This document shows, piece after piece, positions 44,301-52,533 of a stretch of 64,000 bases of DNA (position 1 is its first letter; each line of letters begins with the position of its first letter). Below the pieces are notes generated by a model, which was given only the letters and a program-made list of their open reading frames with translations, had not been told where the DNA came from and did no database searches. A program made the translations under genes and the position numbers. Origin of the DNA: an uncultured Paenibacillaceae bacterium. GTDB taxonomy: Bacteria; Bacillota; Bacilli; Paenibacillales; K13. The stretch is from NCBI GenBank assembly GCA_913056365.1, contig CAJXLT010000005.1, forward strand, positions 186,001-250,000, read 5' to 3'.

Positions 44301-45020
44301 TTATTGAATTAATTGAACATCTACAAAATCAATTGTTAATTTATCGACGCCCTCTTTCTCGAAGTATAGTTTCAATTTAGAAATTTGCCTCAAGTCGATG
44401 TCAATATCAATCGGATGGTCCCCACCTCTTAATTCATCTTTTTTGAAGATTTCCTCTCCATCACCATAAATGATGAAAGTACCTCGTGCATCACTGTTCT
44501 TTGTACGATCGTCGATTCCTACTTTTCCAGTAAGTCTAGCGTATTGCTTGTCGAGATTATATTCAATAGAACCAAATTCACTCGTGTTGTTGTGGTTCAA
44601 ATCGACTTCAGGTAACTTTACTTTAATACCATTACTTGCGTACATTGTACCTGCAACGTGAAGGACATTGTTAAAAAAAGCATTCTCTGCAGCAATTCCA
44701 TCAGCCCGGGCATATTCGATGTCAGCCAAATAATTGATTCTCCCATCCCTCATTCCAATCCAAATAGTTTGATTCTCTTGATCCCACTCTACCTTTTTGC
44801 CTAATGCTTCACTTATAAATCGCAACGGTACATAAGATTTCCCTTCATAGATTAAACCTGTTTCACCCTTCCCTGCTTGTTTTTCTACACCATCTATCAT
44901 ATATTTAAGATCTTTAAAAAACACATGGACTTGTGTTGGTTCAGATGCATAAGCAATTGATCCAATTAACAATCCGCTAACCATTACCCCAGAGACAAAA
45001 CCTTTTATTTGCTGTTTCAC
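44301..45020 (-). CDS. Secreted protein with copper-amine-oxidase-N-type (stalk) domain
   Basis: A 239-residue protein with a Sec signal (KQQIKGFVSGVMVSGLLIGS, cleaved at AYA-S). Residues about 30-90 match the PF07833-type domain: YMIDGVEKQ, GKSYVPLRFISEALGKKVEW, NQTIWIG. The remaining 140 residues resemble an NPCBM-like beta-sandwich (GIDDRTKNSDARGTFIIYGD). Such proteins bind the cell surface in Paenibacillus. The GTG start follows AGGGAG. AT-rich, like its neighbours. Confidence 0.8.
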   Translation of the reverse strand: MKQQIKGFVSGVMVSGLLIGSIAYASEPTQVHVFFKDLKYMIDGVEKQAGKGETGLIYEGKSYVPLRFISEALGKKVEWDQENQTIWIGMRDGRINYLADIEYARADGIAAENAFFNNVLHVAGTMYASNGIKVKLPEVDLNHNNTSEFGSIEYNLDKQYARLTGKVGIDDRTKNSDARGTFIIYGDGEEIFKKDELRGGDHPIDIDIDLRQISKLKLYFEKEGVDKLTIDFVDVQLIQ

Positions 45021-45100
45021 TTTATCACTCCCTATACGAATGAATAAGAGGTACTCTGAATTATTTGCAAATTCCGAGTACCTTCTCTTATATTATAATA

Positions 45101-45556
45101 TTAGTAAGCTCTTACAGCAACAGTATAGCCATAGTTGATACCACCATCGCCATCATCTGAAACAATTCTAATAGTGTAAGTTTCATCTTGATTTGCTGGC
45201 GTAAAAGTGTTTAATACTTTCCACTGACTAGCTGATGATGTCTGTCCAGATGCAATCAGATTATTACCGGAATCATATATCTTTAATGTCATCCCAACAT
45301 GATCCTCATCCTCCAAATAATATCTGATTGTATTTCCATATGAGGTTTCGTAATCAAACTCGTAATCAATCTCACCTATTTTAGGCAAATTTCCAGATTT
45401 ATTGAGCATCAACTCTAAAATTGTGATATCACCAAAACCAGCAACATTACGTAATTTGTTAATATCCATTGATGTTACATTTGTTTGGGCAAAACTAATG
45501 GCCGGAACCGACATTAACAATACAATAGAAAAAAGCAAGTACAAAAGTTTTTTCAT
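45101..45556 (-). CDS. Small secreted beta-sandwich protein (hypothetical)
   Basis: A 151-residue protein with a signal peptide (MKKLLYLLFSIVLLMSVPAI..., cleaved after SFA). The mature part contains YRYYLEDEDHVGMTLKIYDS-like strands and a C-terminal TYTIRIVSDDGDGG. It resembles bacterial pre-peptidase C-terminal (PPC) or similar beta-sandwich domains that follow secreted enzymes, here standing alone. GGAGG lies 5 bases before the ATG. AT-rich. The function is unknown. Confidence 0.7.
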   Translation of the reverse strand: MKKLLYLLFSIVLLMSVPAISFAQTNVTSMDINKLRNVAGFGDITILELMLNKSGNLPKIGEIDYEFDYETSYGNTIRYYLEDEDHVGMTLKIYDSGNNLIASGQTSSASQWKVLNTFTPANQDETYTIRIVSDDGDGGINYGYTVAVRAY

Positions 45557-45754
45557 ATTACCTCCAAAAAGTAAGTTTATAAAGGCGCCTTCATAAGAAT
45601 ATAACGAATGTAATTGGTGAAATCTGACTGTTCATTAAAAAAATTCATTTTTTATTCTAATCTTGAAAGCCGGCACGAAAATAGCATAGCTGTCGCTTAC
45701 CTGATATAATCGTCACTGAAGTTACCAATATCGCTCGGCCATGTTAACGGATAC

Positions 45755-45770
45755 GAGTATCTTGATACTC
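45755..45770. other. 16-bp perfect palindrome at the downstream edge of the biosynthetic cluster
   Basis: GAGTATCTTGATACTC is an inverted repeat with a 2-base centre, 35 bases beyond the fkbI-like stop. It could be a termination hairpin for the long operon, though no T-run follows on the minus strand. Confidence 0.35.
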
Positions 45771-45804
45771 TGTTAGTCGTAGCTGATTCCCACTAAACGA
45801 TCAT

Positions 45805-46962
45805 TCACCTGCTATCTACATGGTATGAGCGAATTTCCTGGGAAGCAATTAGCCATTCATGCATTTGTGTCGTGCCTTCGATGATTTCGTTAATCTTCGC
45901 ATCACGGTAATAGCGCTCGGCGGGATAGTCGCTGTGACAGCCGTTAGCCCCGTGAATTTGGACGGCATCGCTTGCGGCCTTCGTTACGATCGTGGACGCG
46001 AAGTATTTGGCCGTCCATGTCTCCATTATGCTGTCTGGATCTCCGACGTCCTTCAAGTAGCCTGCCTTATAGCACAACAGTCTGGCCGCTTTCACATTCA
46101 CCGTCATCTCCGTAATCATCTTCTGTATTAACTGCTTCTCTTGGAGCAGCTCTCCGAACTGCCGTCTCTGGCTTGCATAGTTCATAGATGCTTCGAGACA
46201 TGCCTGGGCCAGGCCGACACACCCGCAGGCGATCGTGTATCTTCCGTAGTCTAGGCTGAACAATGCTATATGCGACAAGCCCGTTCCGACTTGCCCGAGC
46301 AGGCTGGTAGTAGGAAGCGGACAATTATCGAATGTCAGTTCCGCGATCATGGAGCCTCTTGCGCCTAACAATCCTGTCATAGCCTTAGAAGTGAAGCCTG
46401 CACAGCTCCGTTCGACGAGGAAGGCGCTCGGCTTGCCGTCACATATGGCGAATAGGAGGAACAGATCGGCGATCTGGCCCATGGTGATCCATTTCTTCTG
46501 ACCATTCAGTATGTAGCCGTCATCTGTCAGCTCGGCTGTGGTCTCGATACTCTTGGCATCGCTGCCTGCATGCGGTTCCGTTAGCGCCAGTGCCCCGATT
46601 GCTTCACCGGATGCCAGCTTAGGCAGCCAGTCGTCCTTCTGTTGCTTCGTCCCCCATCTCAAGATAGCCAAGGCGACCATGCCATGAACGGTCAATAAAC
46701 TTCGGACCGAGGAGCATCCGCGACCGAGCTGTTCATTCAGCATGCCTTGGGTGACATAGTCCAGACCCATCCCGCCATACGCCTTAGGCAGCATAGCGCC
46801 TAGATATCCCGAAGCTCGTAAGGTCTCGAGCACTTCTGGACAGATTCGCTCTTCCTTGTCGTGACGACCAGCATAGGGGATGATGGCAGAATCGACGAAA
46901 GCTTGAAACTCGCACTGACGCTCATATTGATCGGCTGTGAATTCGAATTGGATAGCGATCAC
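45805..46962 (-). CDS. Acyl-CoA/acyl-ACP dehydrogenase, FkbI-like
   Basis: A 385-residue flavoprotein of the acyl-CoA dehydrogenase fold: ALALTEPHAGSDAKSIETTA (FAD/substrate loop), GQKKWITMGQIADLFLLF, SLDYGRYTIACGCVGLAQAC and the catalytic Glu362 in NEIIEGTTQ. Next to a carrier protein and a FkbK-like dehydrogenase it matches FkbI/AsmN-type enzymes that oxidise a carrier-bound glyceryl unit in methoxymalonyl-ACP synthesis. The GTG start has AGAAGGA directly before it. It is the last gene of the cluster, 18 bases after the carrier gene. Confidence 0.82.
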   Translation of the reverse strand: MIAIQFEFTADQYERQCEFQAFVDSAIIPYAGRHDKEERICPEVLETLRASGYLGAMLPKAYGGMGLDYVTQGMLNEQLGRGCSSVRSLLTVHGMVALAILRWGTKQQKDDWLPKLASGEAIGALALTEPHAGSDAKSIETTAELTDDGYILNGQKKWITMGQIADLFLLFAICDGKPSAFLVERSCAGFTSKAMTGLLGARGSMIAELTFDNCPLPTTSLLGQVGTGLSHIALFSLDYGRYTIACGCVGLAQACLEASMNYASQRRQFGELLQEKQLIQKMITEMTVNVKAARLLCYKAGYLKDVGDPDSIMETWTAKYFASTIVTKAASDAVQIHGANGCHSDYPAERYYRDAKINEIIEGTTQMHEWLIASQEIRSYHVDSR

Positions 46963-46980
46963 TCCTTCTCTTAGCCGCGT

Positions 46981-47223
46981 TTACTTCGCGGACGTCTTCG
47001 CTTCAATGAAGGCGAGCATACGATGAATCGTTCGGAAATTGTCCAAGCTCATATCCTCGTTCTCAATGACTATGGCAAATTCTTTCTCCAGATACATCAC
47101 AAGCTGCATGGCGAACAGCGAGTTGACGAAGCCGAGCGCGAATATATCGTCATCGTCATCCAAGTCCGGCTTTCGGATAAATCGCATGAGAAACTGTTTG
47201 ATCTTCGCTTTATTCTCTTCCAT
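46981..47223 (-). CDS. Stand-alone acyl carrier protein, FkbJ-like
   Basis: An 80-residue carrier protein with the phosphopantetheine serine in LGFVNSLFAMQLV (Ser35) and an acidic helix II typical of extender-unit carriers. It lies between FkbK-like and FkbI-like dehydrogenases, so it probably carries the three-carbon unit made into a hydroxy- or methoxymalonyl extender. AAGGAG lies upstream of the ATG. Confidence 0.85.
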   Translation of the reverse strand: MEENKAKIKQFLMRFIRKPDLDDDDDIFALGFVNSLFAMQLVMYLEKEFAIVIENEDMSLDNFRTIHRMLAFIEAKTSAK

Positions 47224-47275
47224 CCTTCACACACTCCTTCGTGTAACTGCGTTGATTGCAGCCCAATGCCAGTAT

Positions 47276-48124
47276 CTACTGCTCGTACGTGTAAAATCCT
47301 TGTCCGCTCTTCCTTCCATGCAACCCGGCATCGACCATCTTGCGCAGCAACGGACAGCACCGAAACTTCGGGTCCTGATACGCTTCATACAAGACGTTGA
47401 GAGAATGCACGACCGTGTCTAGGCCGATCAAATCTGCGGTTTCCAATGGACCCATAGCATGTCCGTAGCATTTCTTGAAGATATCGTCTACGTCGGTCGG
47501 TGTCGCAACCTGATCCTGCACCACGTATGCCGCTTCGTTCATGAACAGATGCGATATCCGGTTCGATACGAAACCGGGATAGTCGTTTACCACTATCATT
47601 TCTTTGCCCATCTTGCCCATCAGCTTCTCCACCGCTTGCACACAGGCATCAGACGTATGGTAGCCGCGGATGACTTCGACCGTATGCTTGGCCGGGACTG
47701 GATTCATAAAGTGAGTGCCGATCACGGATTCAGGCCGCTTCGTTAAGGCTGCAAGCTTCGTGATCGACATACACGATGTATTGACCATGAAGATGCATGA
47801 CGCATGACAGAGCTCGTCGATCGTCTCATATATCGCTTGCTTCACCTCCCATTCTTCCGTCGCATTCTCTATGACATAGTCGACATCCGCAAGCTCGTGT
47901 ACATCCATGCTAAATTGGATTCTCGCAAGAATAGACTGCGCGTCCTCCAGTTTATCCGAGGAGCCGAACAATGTGCGGAAGCGAAGCTGATTGCGCATTT
48001 CCTCCCTTGACCGCTCCAGCCGATCCTCGCCAACATCTATGAGCACGACTTGCATGCCTGATTGGGCGAGGCTTTGCGCAACGCCAGTGCCCATGACACC
48101 TGCACCGATAACACCGATTTTCAT
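47276..48124 (-). CDS. 3-hydroxyacyl dehydrogenase, FkbK-like
   Basis: A 282-residue NAD-dependent dehydrogenase of the 3-hydroxybutyryl-CoA type: Rossmann GAGVMGTG (residues 7-14), VIENATEEWEVKQ, catalytic GTHFMNPVPAKHTVEVI and YPGFVSNRI. In FK520, ansamitocin and zwittermicin pathways this protein oxidises the carrier-bound glyceryl unit's C3 alcohol. GGAGGTGA lies 5 bases before the ATG. It lies 52 bases from the carrier gene. Confidence 0.85.
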   Translation of the reverse strand: MKIGVIGAGVMGTGVAQSLAQSGMQVVLIDVGEDRLERSREEMRNQLRFRTLFGSSDKLEDAQSILARIQFSMDVHELADVDYVIENATEEWEVKQAIYETIDELCHASCIFMVNTSCMSITKLAALTKRPESVIGTHFMNPVPAKHTVEVIRGYHTSDACVQAVEKLMGKMGKEMIVVNDYPGFVSNRISHLFMNEAAYVVQDQVATPTDVDDIFKKCYGHAMGPLETADLIGLDTVVHSLNVLYEAYQDPKFRCCPLLRKMVDAGLHGRKSGQGFYTYEQ

Positions 48125-48218
48125 TCCTGGTCACCTCCTGATAGATGAATCGATCACTTGGGCAAGGCAGTAAGGCTGCTCTGTGTGAGCTCCTATTGAC
48201 CGCTCGCCTACGCATGCG

Positions 48219-48980
48219 CTAAATCTGCAAATGCAAGTAATGATGATACACATCGTTGAACGGCGTATCCGAGTTCCAAGGCTTCTTGGAGCTAGTAAAA
48301 TGAATGATAGCAGGGTTCGGGATGTCCCTTGTATTCCAAAAGTGTGTCTGATAGTTCCAGCGCAGATCTAGTTGAAGCATCTTGTCATAGAGTACGAGGT
48401 TTAATGCATCTTGATCCATGAAGCTCAGCGTCTCCCCGCGCTTCATTAATACTTGCTTCAGTTGGGAAGGAATGTGATCTTGCCTCCACTTGTGCAAGTT
48501 GAGCACGAGGAGGCCTGCATTGAAATAACAATATCCCGATGGAATGATCAGCTCATCCTTCTTCCATACATTGATGAAATCTTCTACAGCTGCGACATGA
48601 TAATTACTAATATCCAGCTCCCAGATTTCCCTGAGGTCGTCCAGTACGACGATATCACAATCCAGATAGATCGCTTTGTCATCATGAGGTGAGAGCAAAT
48701 GCGGGATGTCAATTCGGTAGAAGGTCTCTCTGCTCACATATTGTGCCCCAGCGTCCATCGGGATGTCCGATATGTCCGGGTCTTGGATATTCGTAAATTC
48801 GATAACAGCCCCGAATGATGTGACCAGATCAGCAATGAGTTCCCGCCTAGCTGCAGCTATGTCCGAATGAATAATGACCACTCTGACATCCGACTTCCTC
48901 GACACATGCACCAACAATGATTTCAGCATGACATAGAGATGTGTAGCGTAATTGTCATTCGCTGCGGACACGATGATCAT
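48219..48980 (-). CDS. Family 8 glycosyltransferase
   Basis: A 253-residue GT-A-fold, retaining glycosyltransferase of family GT8: N-terminal IVSAANDNYATHLYVMLKSL, the metal/nucleotide-binding YLDCDIVVL (DxD at 107-109), FNAGLLVLNLHKWR, MDQDALNLVL and the C-terminal IIHFTSSKKPW. Relatives use UDP-glucose or UDP-galactose. In this cluster it probably glycosylates the product or a pathway intermediate. Its ATG overlaps the BtrH-like stop (ATGA). Confidence 0.9.
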   Translation of the reverse strand: MIIVSAANDNYATHLYVMLKSLLVHVSRKSDVRVVIIHSDIAAARRELIADLVTSFGAVIEFTNIQDPDISDIPMDAGAQYVSRETFYRIDIPHLLSPHDDKAIYLDCDIVVLDDLREIWELDISNYHVAAVEDFINVWKKDELIIPSGYCYFNAGLLVLNLHKWRQDHIPSQLKQVLMKRGETLSFMDQDALNLVLYDKMLQLDLRWNYQTHFWNTRDIPNPAIIHFTSSKKPWNSDTPFNDVYHHYLHLQI

Positions 48981-50590
48981 AAGCCACCTCCAGAATTAGA
49001 ATGGGAAGGAATAGCAGGCTCGGACGAGAGCATCGTTAGCGCGAAGATATGCATGCTCGGACATACCGGCAGCAGTAGCTTGCTCACTCGCTTGCCTCGC
49101 TTCAGCGGATAATGAACGGCGAAGATGCGCCCTTGGTCGATAGATGGCGTCTGACTGTTCTTGCGGTATATCGGATACGTCAGCACGACCGTCTCCCCGA
49201 ACTTCGGAGTCCATGCCCAATCTGTCAGTTGCACCTTAATGCTCTCCGCCTCTCCCTCCTCATCCTGCACCTTGAAGGTGCCGATCTGGTCCCCCCATTC
49301 ACCGCAGCCGAGCAGACAGATACCGCTATACGCTCGACTCTCCAGCTCAAGCGCTTGTCCTTGGCAAGCAATATTGTCGCAGCCTCTGCCGAGCGGTTCG
49401 TGCATCCGGTACGCGACATCTCCGACAGTCACGACATTCAGCTCTTCCGCTGCTTCATCTAGCAAGTAATGCTCTCCCCCGCCAGTCAGATCCGCGTCCG
49501 ACTGCTTCCCTCCGAATGCCTGGTTGTTATAGGAAGCAGACAGGTCGATCATGTGTGGCTGTTGCACGGCCTGTTCGTGGAGCGATTCCTCAACTTCTCC
49601 CGTTGCGCCTGATGACTTCGCACTGCGCTCCAGCACTTCCTCGAACGACAACGACAGGATGTGATCCGCGAACGATGCTGAGCGAACATAGGTCGCACAA
49701 CTGTCGTACGCTTGCTGCAATGCCGTCAGTTGATCTTCAACAGCGGATAGGGTTAACTTGCTTGTCATTAGAAATTTCCTCAAGGTGACCGTCAAGATAT
49801 CTGTCAGACTAGCAATCTCTGCGAATGCATCCGCGATCTCATCACGACATGCCAGCAATGTTACAAACTTCTGCATCATGAGTGCCGAGCCGGATAGCAG
49901 GCTGTAGGCGCGGCATATTCCCTCGATATAGGCATGCTCAGACGAGCCTTCCAGATGCCCCTTAAGCTTCGGAATAAGCGTGTGGAACAGCTGCCCGTGA
50001 TCCGCCGAGTAGTGCTTGTAAAAGGCGAGGTAGTTCGTCCGCAGTCTCTCATAATCAGCGGGTATGCGAGTGAAGTGAATGATCATTCGACTATCATGAG
50101 AGTAGGCCGTCGCTATAGCTTCTTCTTCGTATTCGAATAAGTCATAATACGTATGAACCTCGTCCATGATAGTATAAGCGTCTGTCCGCTCATCATAATC
50201 CGTGAGCATGACCCAATGGCTTTCGTGCCGATCGTTGTATTCGATTCGATGTGGGAAGTAGAAGGAATCTACGGATAGGAAGACAAGCTCCCCTGCTGCG
50301 AGCACACGACGAATCGTTGCTTTCAGATCGGTGAAGGTGCCGTGTAGAATATGGGGCTTGACCCCGATACATCTGAAGTCGTCCTCTGTCAGCACGTCGA
50401 ACTCATATCCCCATCGGGTTTTCCCGTTCACCACAAGCTGCTCGTACAAGTGCTGCGGCTCCTCGAGACAGCGGTACAGGAGCAGGTCGATAGGCACTTC
50501 TAGATGCTTCATATAACTATAAATTTCGGAATACAAGCAATTGAAGTATGGCTGATTATGCCGTTCGATCGCTCCACGCTTGCTCTTCAT
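48977..50590 (-). CDS. BtrH-like protein fused to a carbohydrate-type beta-sandwich
   Basis: A 537-residue soluble protein. Residues about 10-190 look like the papain-like BtrH N-terminal domain found in natural product clusters: a Cys early (YFNCLYSEIYSYM), an acyl-transfer-type His in RHESHWVMLTDYDE, and an Asp. A helical middle follows. Residues about 385-520 form a beta-sandwich (DNIACQGQALELE, GEWGDQIGTFKVQDEE, LTDWAWTPKFG, PSMHIFALTM), as seen at the ends of glycoside hydrolases. BtrH moves an acyl chain from a carrier protein to an aminoglycoside; a similar acyl transfer to a sugar is inferred. The gene overlaps both neighbours by ATGA. Confidence 0.5.
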   Translation of the reverse strand: MKSKRGAIERHNQPYFNCLYSEIYSYMKHLEVPIDLLLYRCLEEPQHLYEQLVVNGKTRWGYEFDVLTEDDFRCIGVKPHILHGTFTDLKATIRRVLAAGELVFLSVDSFYFPHRIEYNDRHESHWVMLTDYDERTDAYTIMDEVHTYYDLFEYEEEAIATAYSHDSRMIIHFTRIPADYERLRTNYLAFYKHYSADHGQLFHTLIPKLKGHLEGSSEHAYIEGICRAYSLLSGSALMMQKFVTLLACRDEIADAFAEIASLTDILTVTLRKFLMTSKLTLSAVEDQLTALQQAYDSCATYVRSASFADHILSLSFEEVLERSAKSSGATGEVEESLHEQAVQQPHMIDLSASYNNQAFGGKQSDADLTGGGEHYLLDEAAEELNVVTVGDVAYRMHEPLGRGCDNIACQGQALELESRAYSGICLLGCGEWGDQIGTFKVQDEEGEAESIKVQLTDWAWTPKFGETVVLTYPIYRKNSQTPSIDQGRIFAVHYPLKRGKRVSKLLLPVCPSMHIFALTMLSSEPAIPSHSNSGGGL

Positions 50591-50874
50591 ACATGCTCAC
50601 CTCTGGAAGAATCGTTCGTCTCCTGCTGATCTGCCAGCTTGCGCTGGATTAATTGATAGATGCTGTCTATCGATTGAAAATGTGTGGAAGACAGCTCATT
50701 ACCAGCGAACTCGACACCATAATGTTCCTCCAAGCGAACGAGTACGCCTACCATATAGACAGAGTGTACCCCTTGCGATGGAAGATCCTGATCCTCTGCG
50801 ATGGGCGGGTTCCCATCCACAACGCCTGAGACGATAGAGCAAATTTCCCGCTTCATGCTTTCCATTGTGTTCAT
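50587..50874 (-). CDS. Stand-alone carrier protein
   Basis: A 95-residue carrier with the phosphopantetheine site in PSQGVHSVYMVGVLVRLEE (Ser38). It differs from the usual G(G/L)DS motif, but the spacing and following amphipathic helices fit an ACP/PCP. Directly before a BtrH-like gene (ATGA), it is a plausible acyl donor for that enzyme, as BtrI is for BtrH. AAGGAGG lies 6 bases before the ATG. An in-frame ATG 9 bases later is possible. Confidence 0.75.
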   Translation of the reverse strand: MNTMESMKREICSIVSGVVDGNPPIAEDQDLPSQGVHSVYMVGVLVRLEEHYGVEFAGNELSSTHFQSIDSIYQLIQRKLADQQETNDSSRGEHV

Positions 50875-50901
50875 ATGCTGCCTCCTTATCGTTCCTCTTC
50901 A

Positions 50902-51711
50902 TTAACTGCTTGCACTGCTGTACTTGGATAAGCAGAACCTCCACACCTTGCGCGTTACTAGTAACATCACAATCGGCACCGCGAATACCCATATGCTTGC
51001 GAGCGTATCCAGTTCATCCATCATCGCAAGTACCGGAAAGTTCGTAATGACGAAGATCGGCAGCAGGAAGGTCCCGATTCGTTGAATCCAGCGACTGTAT
51101 ATCCCCATCGGCATGTTGTTGAAATCCCAGAACTTATCGGTAATCTCGATCAGCGATTGTGTCTTGATAATGTAGAACGACAGCAGCATCGGCAGCAGAA
51201 ATAGCGCATACATGAGGACGATGCCGCACACGATGAGCAGCAAGAACAAGCCAATCTCTTGCGGACCGCTCTCCAGCCCCAATCGCCTCCATGCCATGAC
51301 TACCATCGACGTGCCGACGATAAAGTTCGGAATCGGGAAGGAGAAGTTAATGCGGCGCAGTGTGACCATGAATTGCAACGATACAGGCTTCGTCATCATC
51401 ACATCGAGCAGACCGCTCTGAATGTGCTGCGACAGCTGGTAGAAGTTATCCATGAAGAAGAGCACATAGAACCCGGTCATAATCATGTACGTCCCGATGA
51501 ACAAGAGCACATGGTCGGGGGATAGACCGTTAATATCTACACCTACTTGGTAAATCAGGATGACGTACAACAGCTTGGCGAATGTGAAGACACACTCCTG
51601 AGCGATGCTGATGACGAAATTCATGCGATACTCCATCTGTGCGATCAGGCAATTCTTGACGAACAATCCGTAAATGCGCATATGCTTCAACATTTCGCGT
51701 AATAGATACAT
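50902..51711 (-). CDS. ABC-2 family exporter permease
   Basis: A 269-residue protein with six hydrophobic segments, similar to the DUF990/ABC2_membrane_6-type permeases (RMNFVISIAQECVFTFAKLL and YSRWIQRIGTFLLPIFVITN). It is paired with the similar permease upstream and the ATPase at 52502-53509. The cluster's own product is the likely substrate. A weak GGGG-type site lies upstream. Confidence 0.85.
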   Translation of the reverse strand: MYLLREMLKHMRIYGLFVKNCLIAQMEYRMNFVISIAQECVFTFAKLLYVILIYQVGVDINGLSPDHVLLFIGTYMIMTGFYVLFFMDNFYQLSQHIQSGLLDVMMTKPVSLQFMVTLRRINFSFPIPNFIVGTSMVVMAWRRLGLESGPQEIGLFLLLIVCGIVLMYALFLLPMLLSFYIIKTQSLIEITDKFWDFNNMPMGIYSRWIQRIGTFLLPIFVITNFPVLAMMDELDTLASIWVFAVPIVMLLVTRKVWRFCLSKYSSASS

Positions 51712-51717
51712 ATCGGC

Positions 51718-52533
51718 TCAGCCCCCAACCGCTACGTATTTTTTGATGCCATAGCGCCAGCAACTGCTCGCAACTAACGCAGCTACCACTGTCCATATTG
51801 CTTGGATCACAAGCCCCGTGCCAATCTCTGCCTCGCTAATCTTCCCGCTCCATATGTTGACCGGAAAGTAGATCGTATACGGAAAGGGCAGCCACTGCAG
51901 GACACGATTGACAGCCGGACCGAAGATATCGAGCGGGAACACACCGCCGCTCATAATGTTCGTCAACAGGTTGAAGCCGATAAATACGGCCCACACCTCT
52001 GTCATCCAGAATGCCAATAAGCTTAATAAGTAAAAGATCATGCCGTTCAGTATGAGAGCGAACAGCAGTGAAATGCCAAACCAGACGATGCGGTCGTCGG
52101 ATAACGAGAGAGTGCTCTGCCACGAGAAGCCGAGCAACAGCGCGAGCAGCAACAGGGTGAATGCCGCCAATTGAATACTCTTCGTGCCATAGAAGCACAT
52201 CATGCGGTACCAGAAGTAACTGATCGGCTGCACAATGAATTTATTCAATCCGCCATTCTTGATATCTCCGGCGATCTCGTATTCGAAGCCAGTCGAGATT
52301 AATCGACCGACGACTATCGCCATAATCGTGTAGGCAATCATCTGGTCGTGTGTGTAGCCGTACACCTCGCTCCCAGGCGCAGCTGTATAGACCGCATTCC
52401 AGATAAATAGCTGTATCATGAGCGGGAAGACGCCGCTTACGAGACCGAGCCAGAAGTCTGTCCTGTAAGCCATCGCATTCTGTACGCCGAGACCGTAGCT
52501 CTTAAGATATTTGCCCGCCGACTTCAAGCGCAT
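51718..52533 (-). CDS. ABC-2 family exporter permease
   Basis: A 271-residue six-helix permease of the same family as the one at 50902 (YRTDFWLGLVSGVFPLMIQL, GGLNKFIVQPISYFWYRMMC). The ATG at 52533 follows AAGAAGGAA. It overlaps the ATPase gene by 32 bases. In-frame codons further upstream lie inside the ATPase gene and were rejected. Confidence 0.88.
   Translation of the reverse strand: MRLKSAGKYLKSYGLGVQNAMAYRTDFWLGLVSGVFPLMIQLFIWNAVYTAAPGSEVYGYTHDQMIAYTIMAIVVGRLISTGFEYEIAGDIKNGGLNKFIVQPISYFWYRMMCFYGTKSIQLAAFTLLLLALLLGFSWQSTLSLSDDRIVWFGISLLFALILNGMIFYLLSLLAFWMTEVWAVFIGFNLLTNIMSGGVFPLDIFGPAVNRVLQWLPFPYTIYFPVNIWSGKISEAEIGTGLVIQAIWTVVAALVASSCWRYGIKKYVAVGG

Noticed and set aside
46462-46962. 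Ordinary fatty-acid degradation operon
   Set aside because: A carrier protein lies between the two dehydrogenases and there is no thiolase or hydratase; operon context is that of a PKS cluster.
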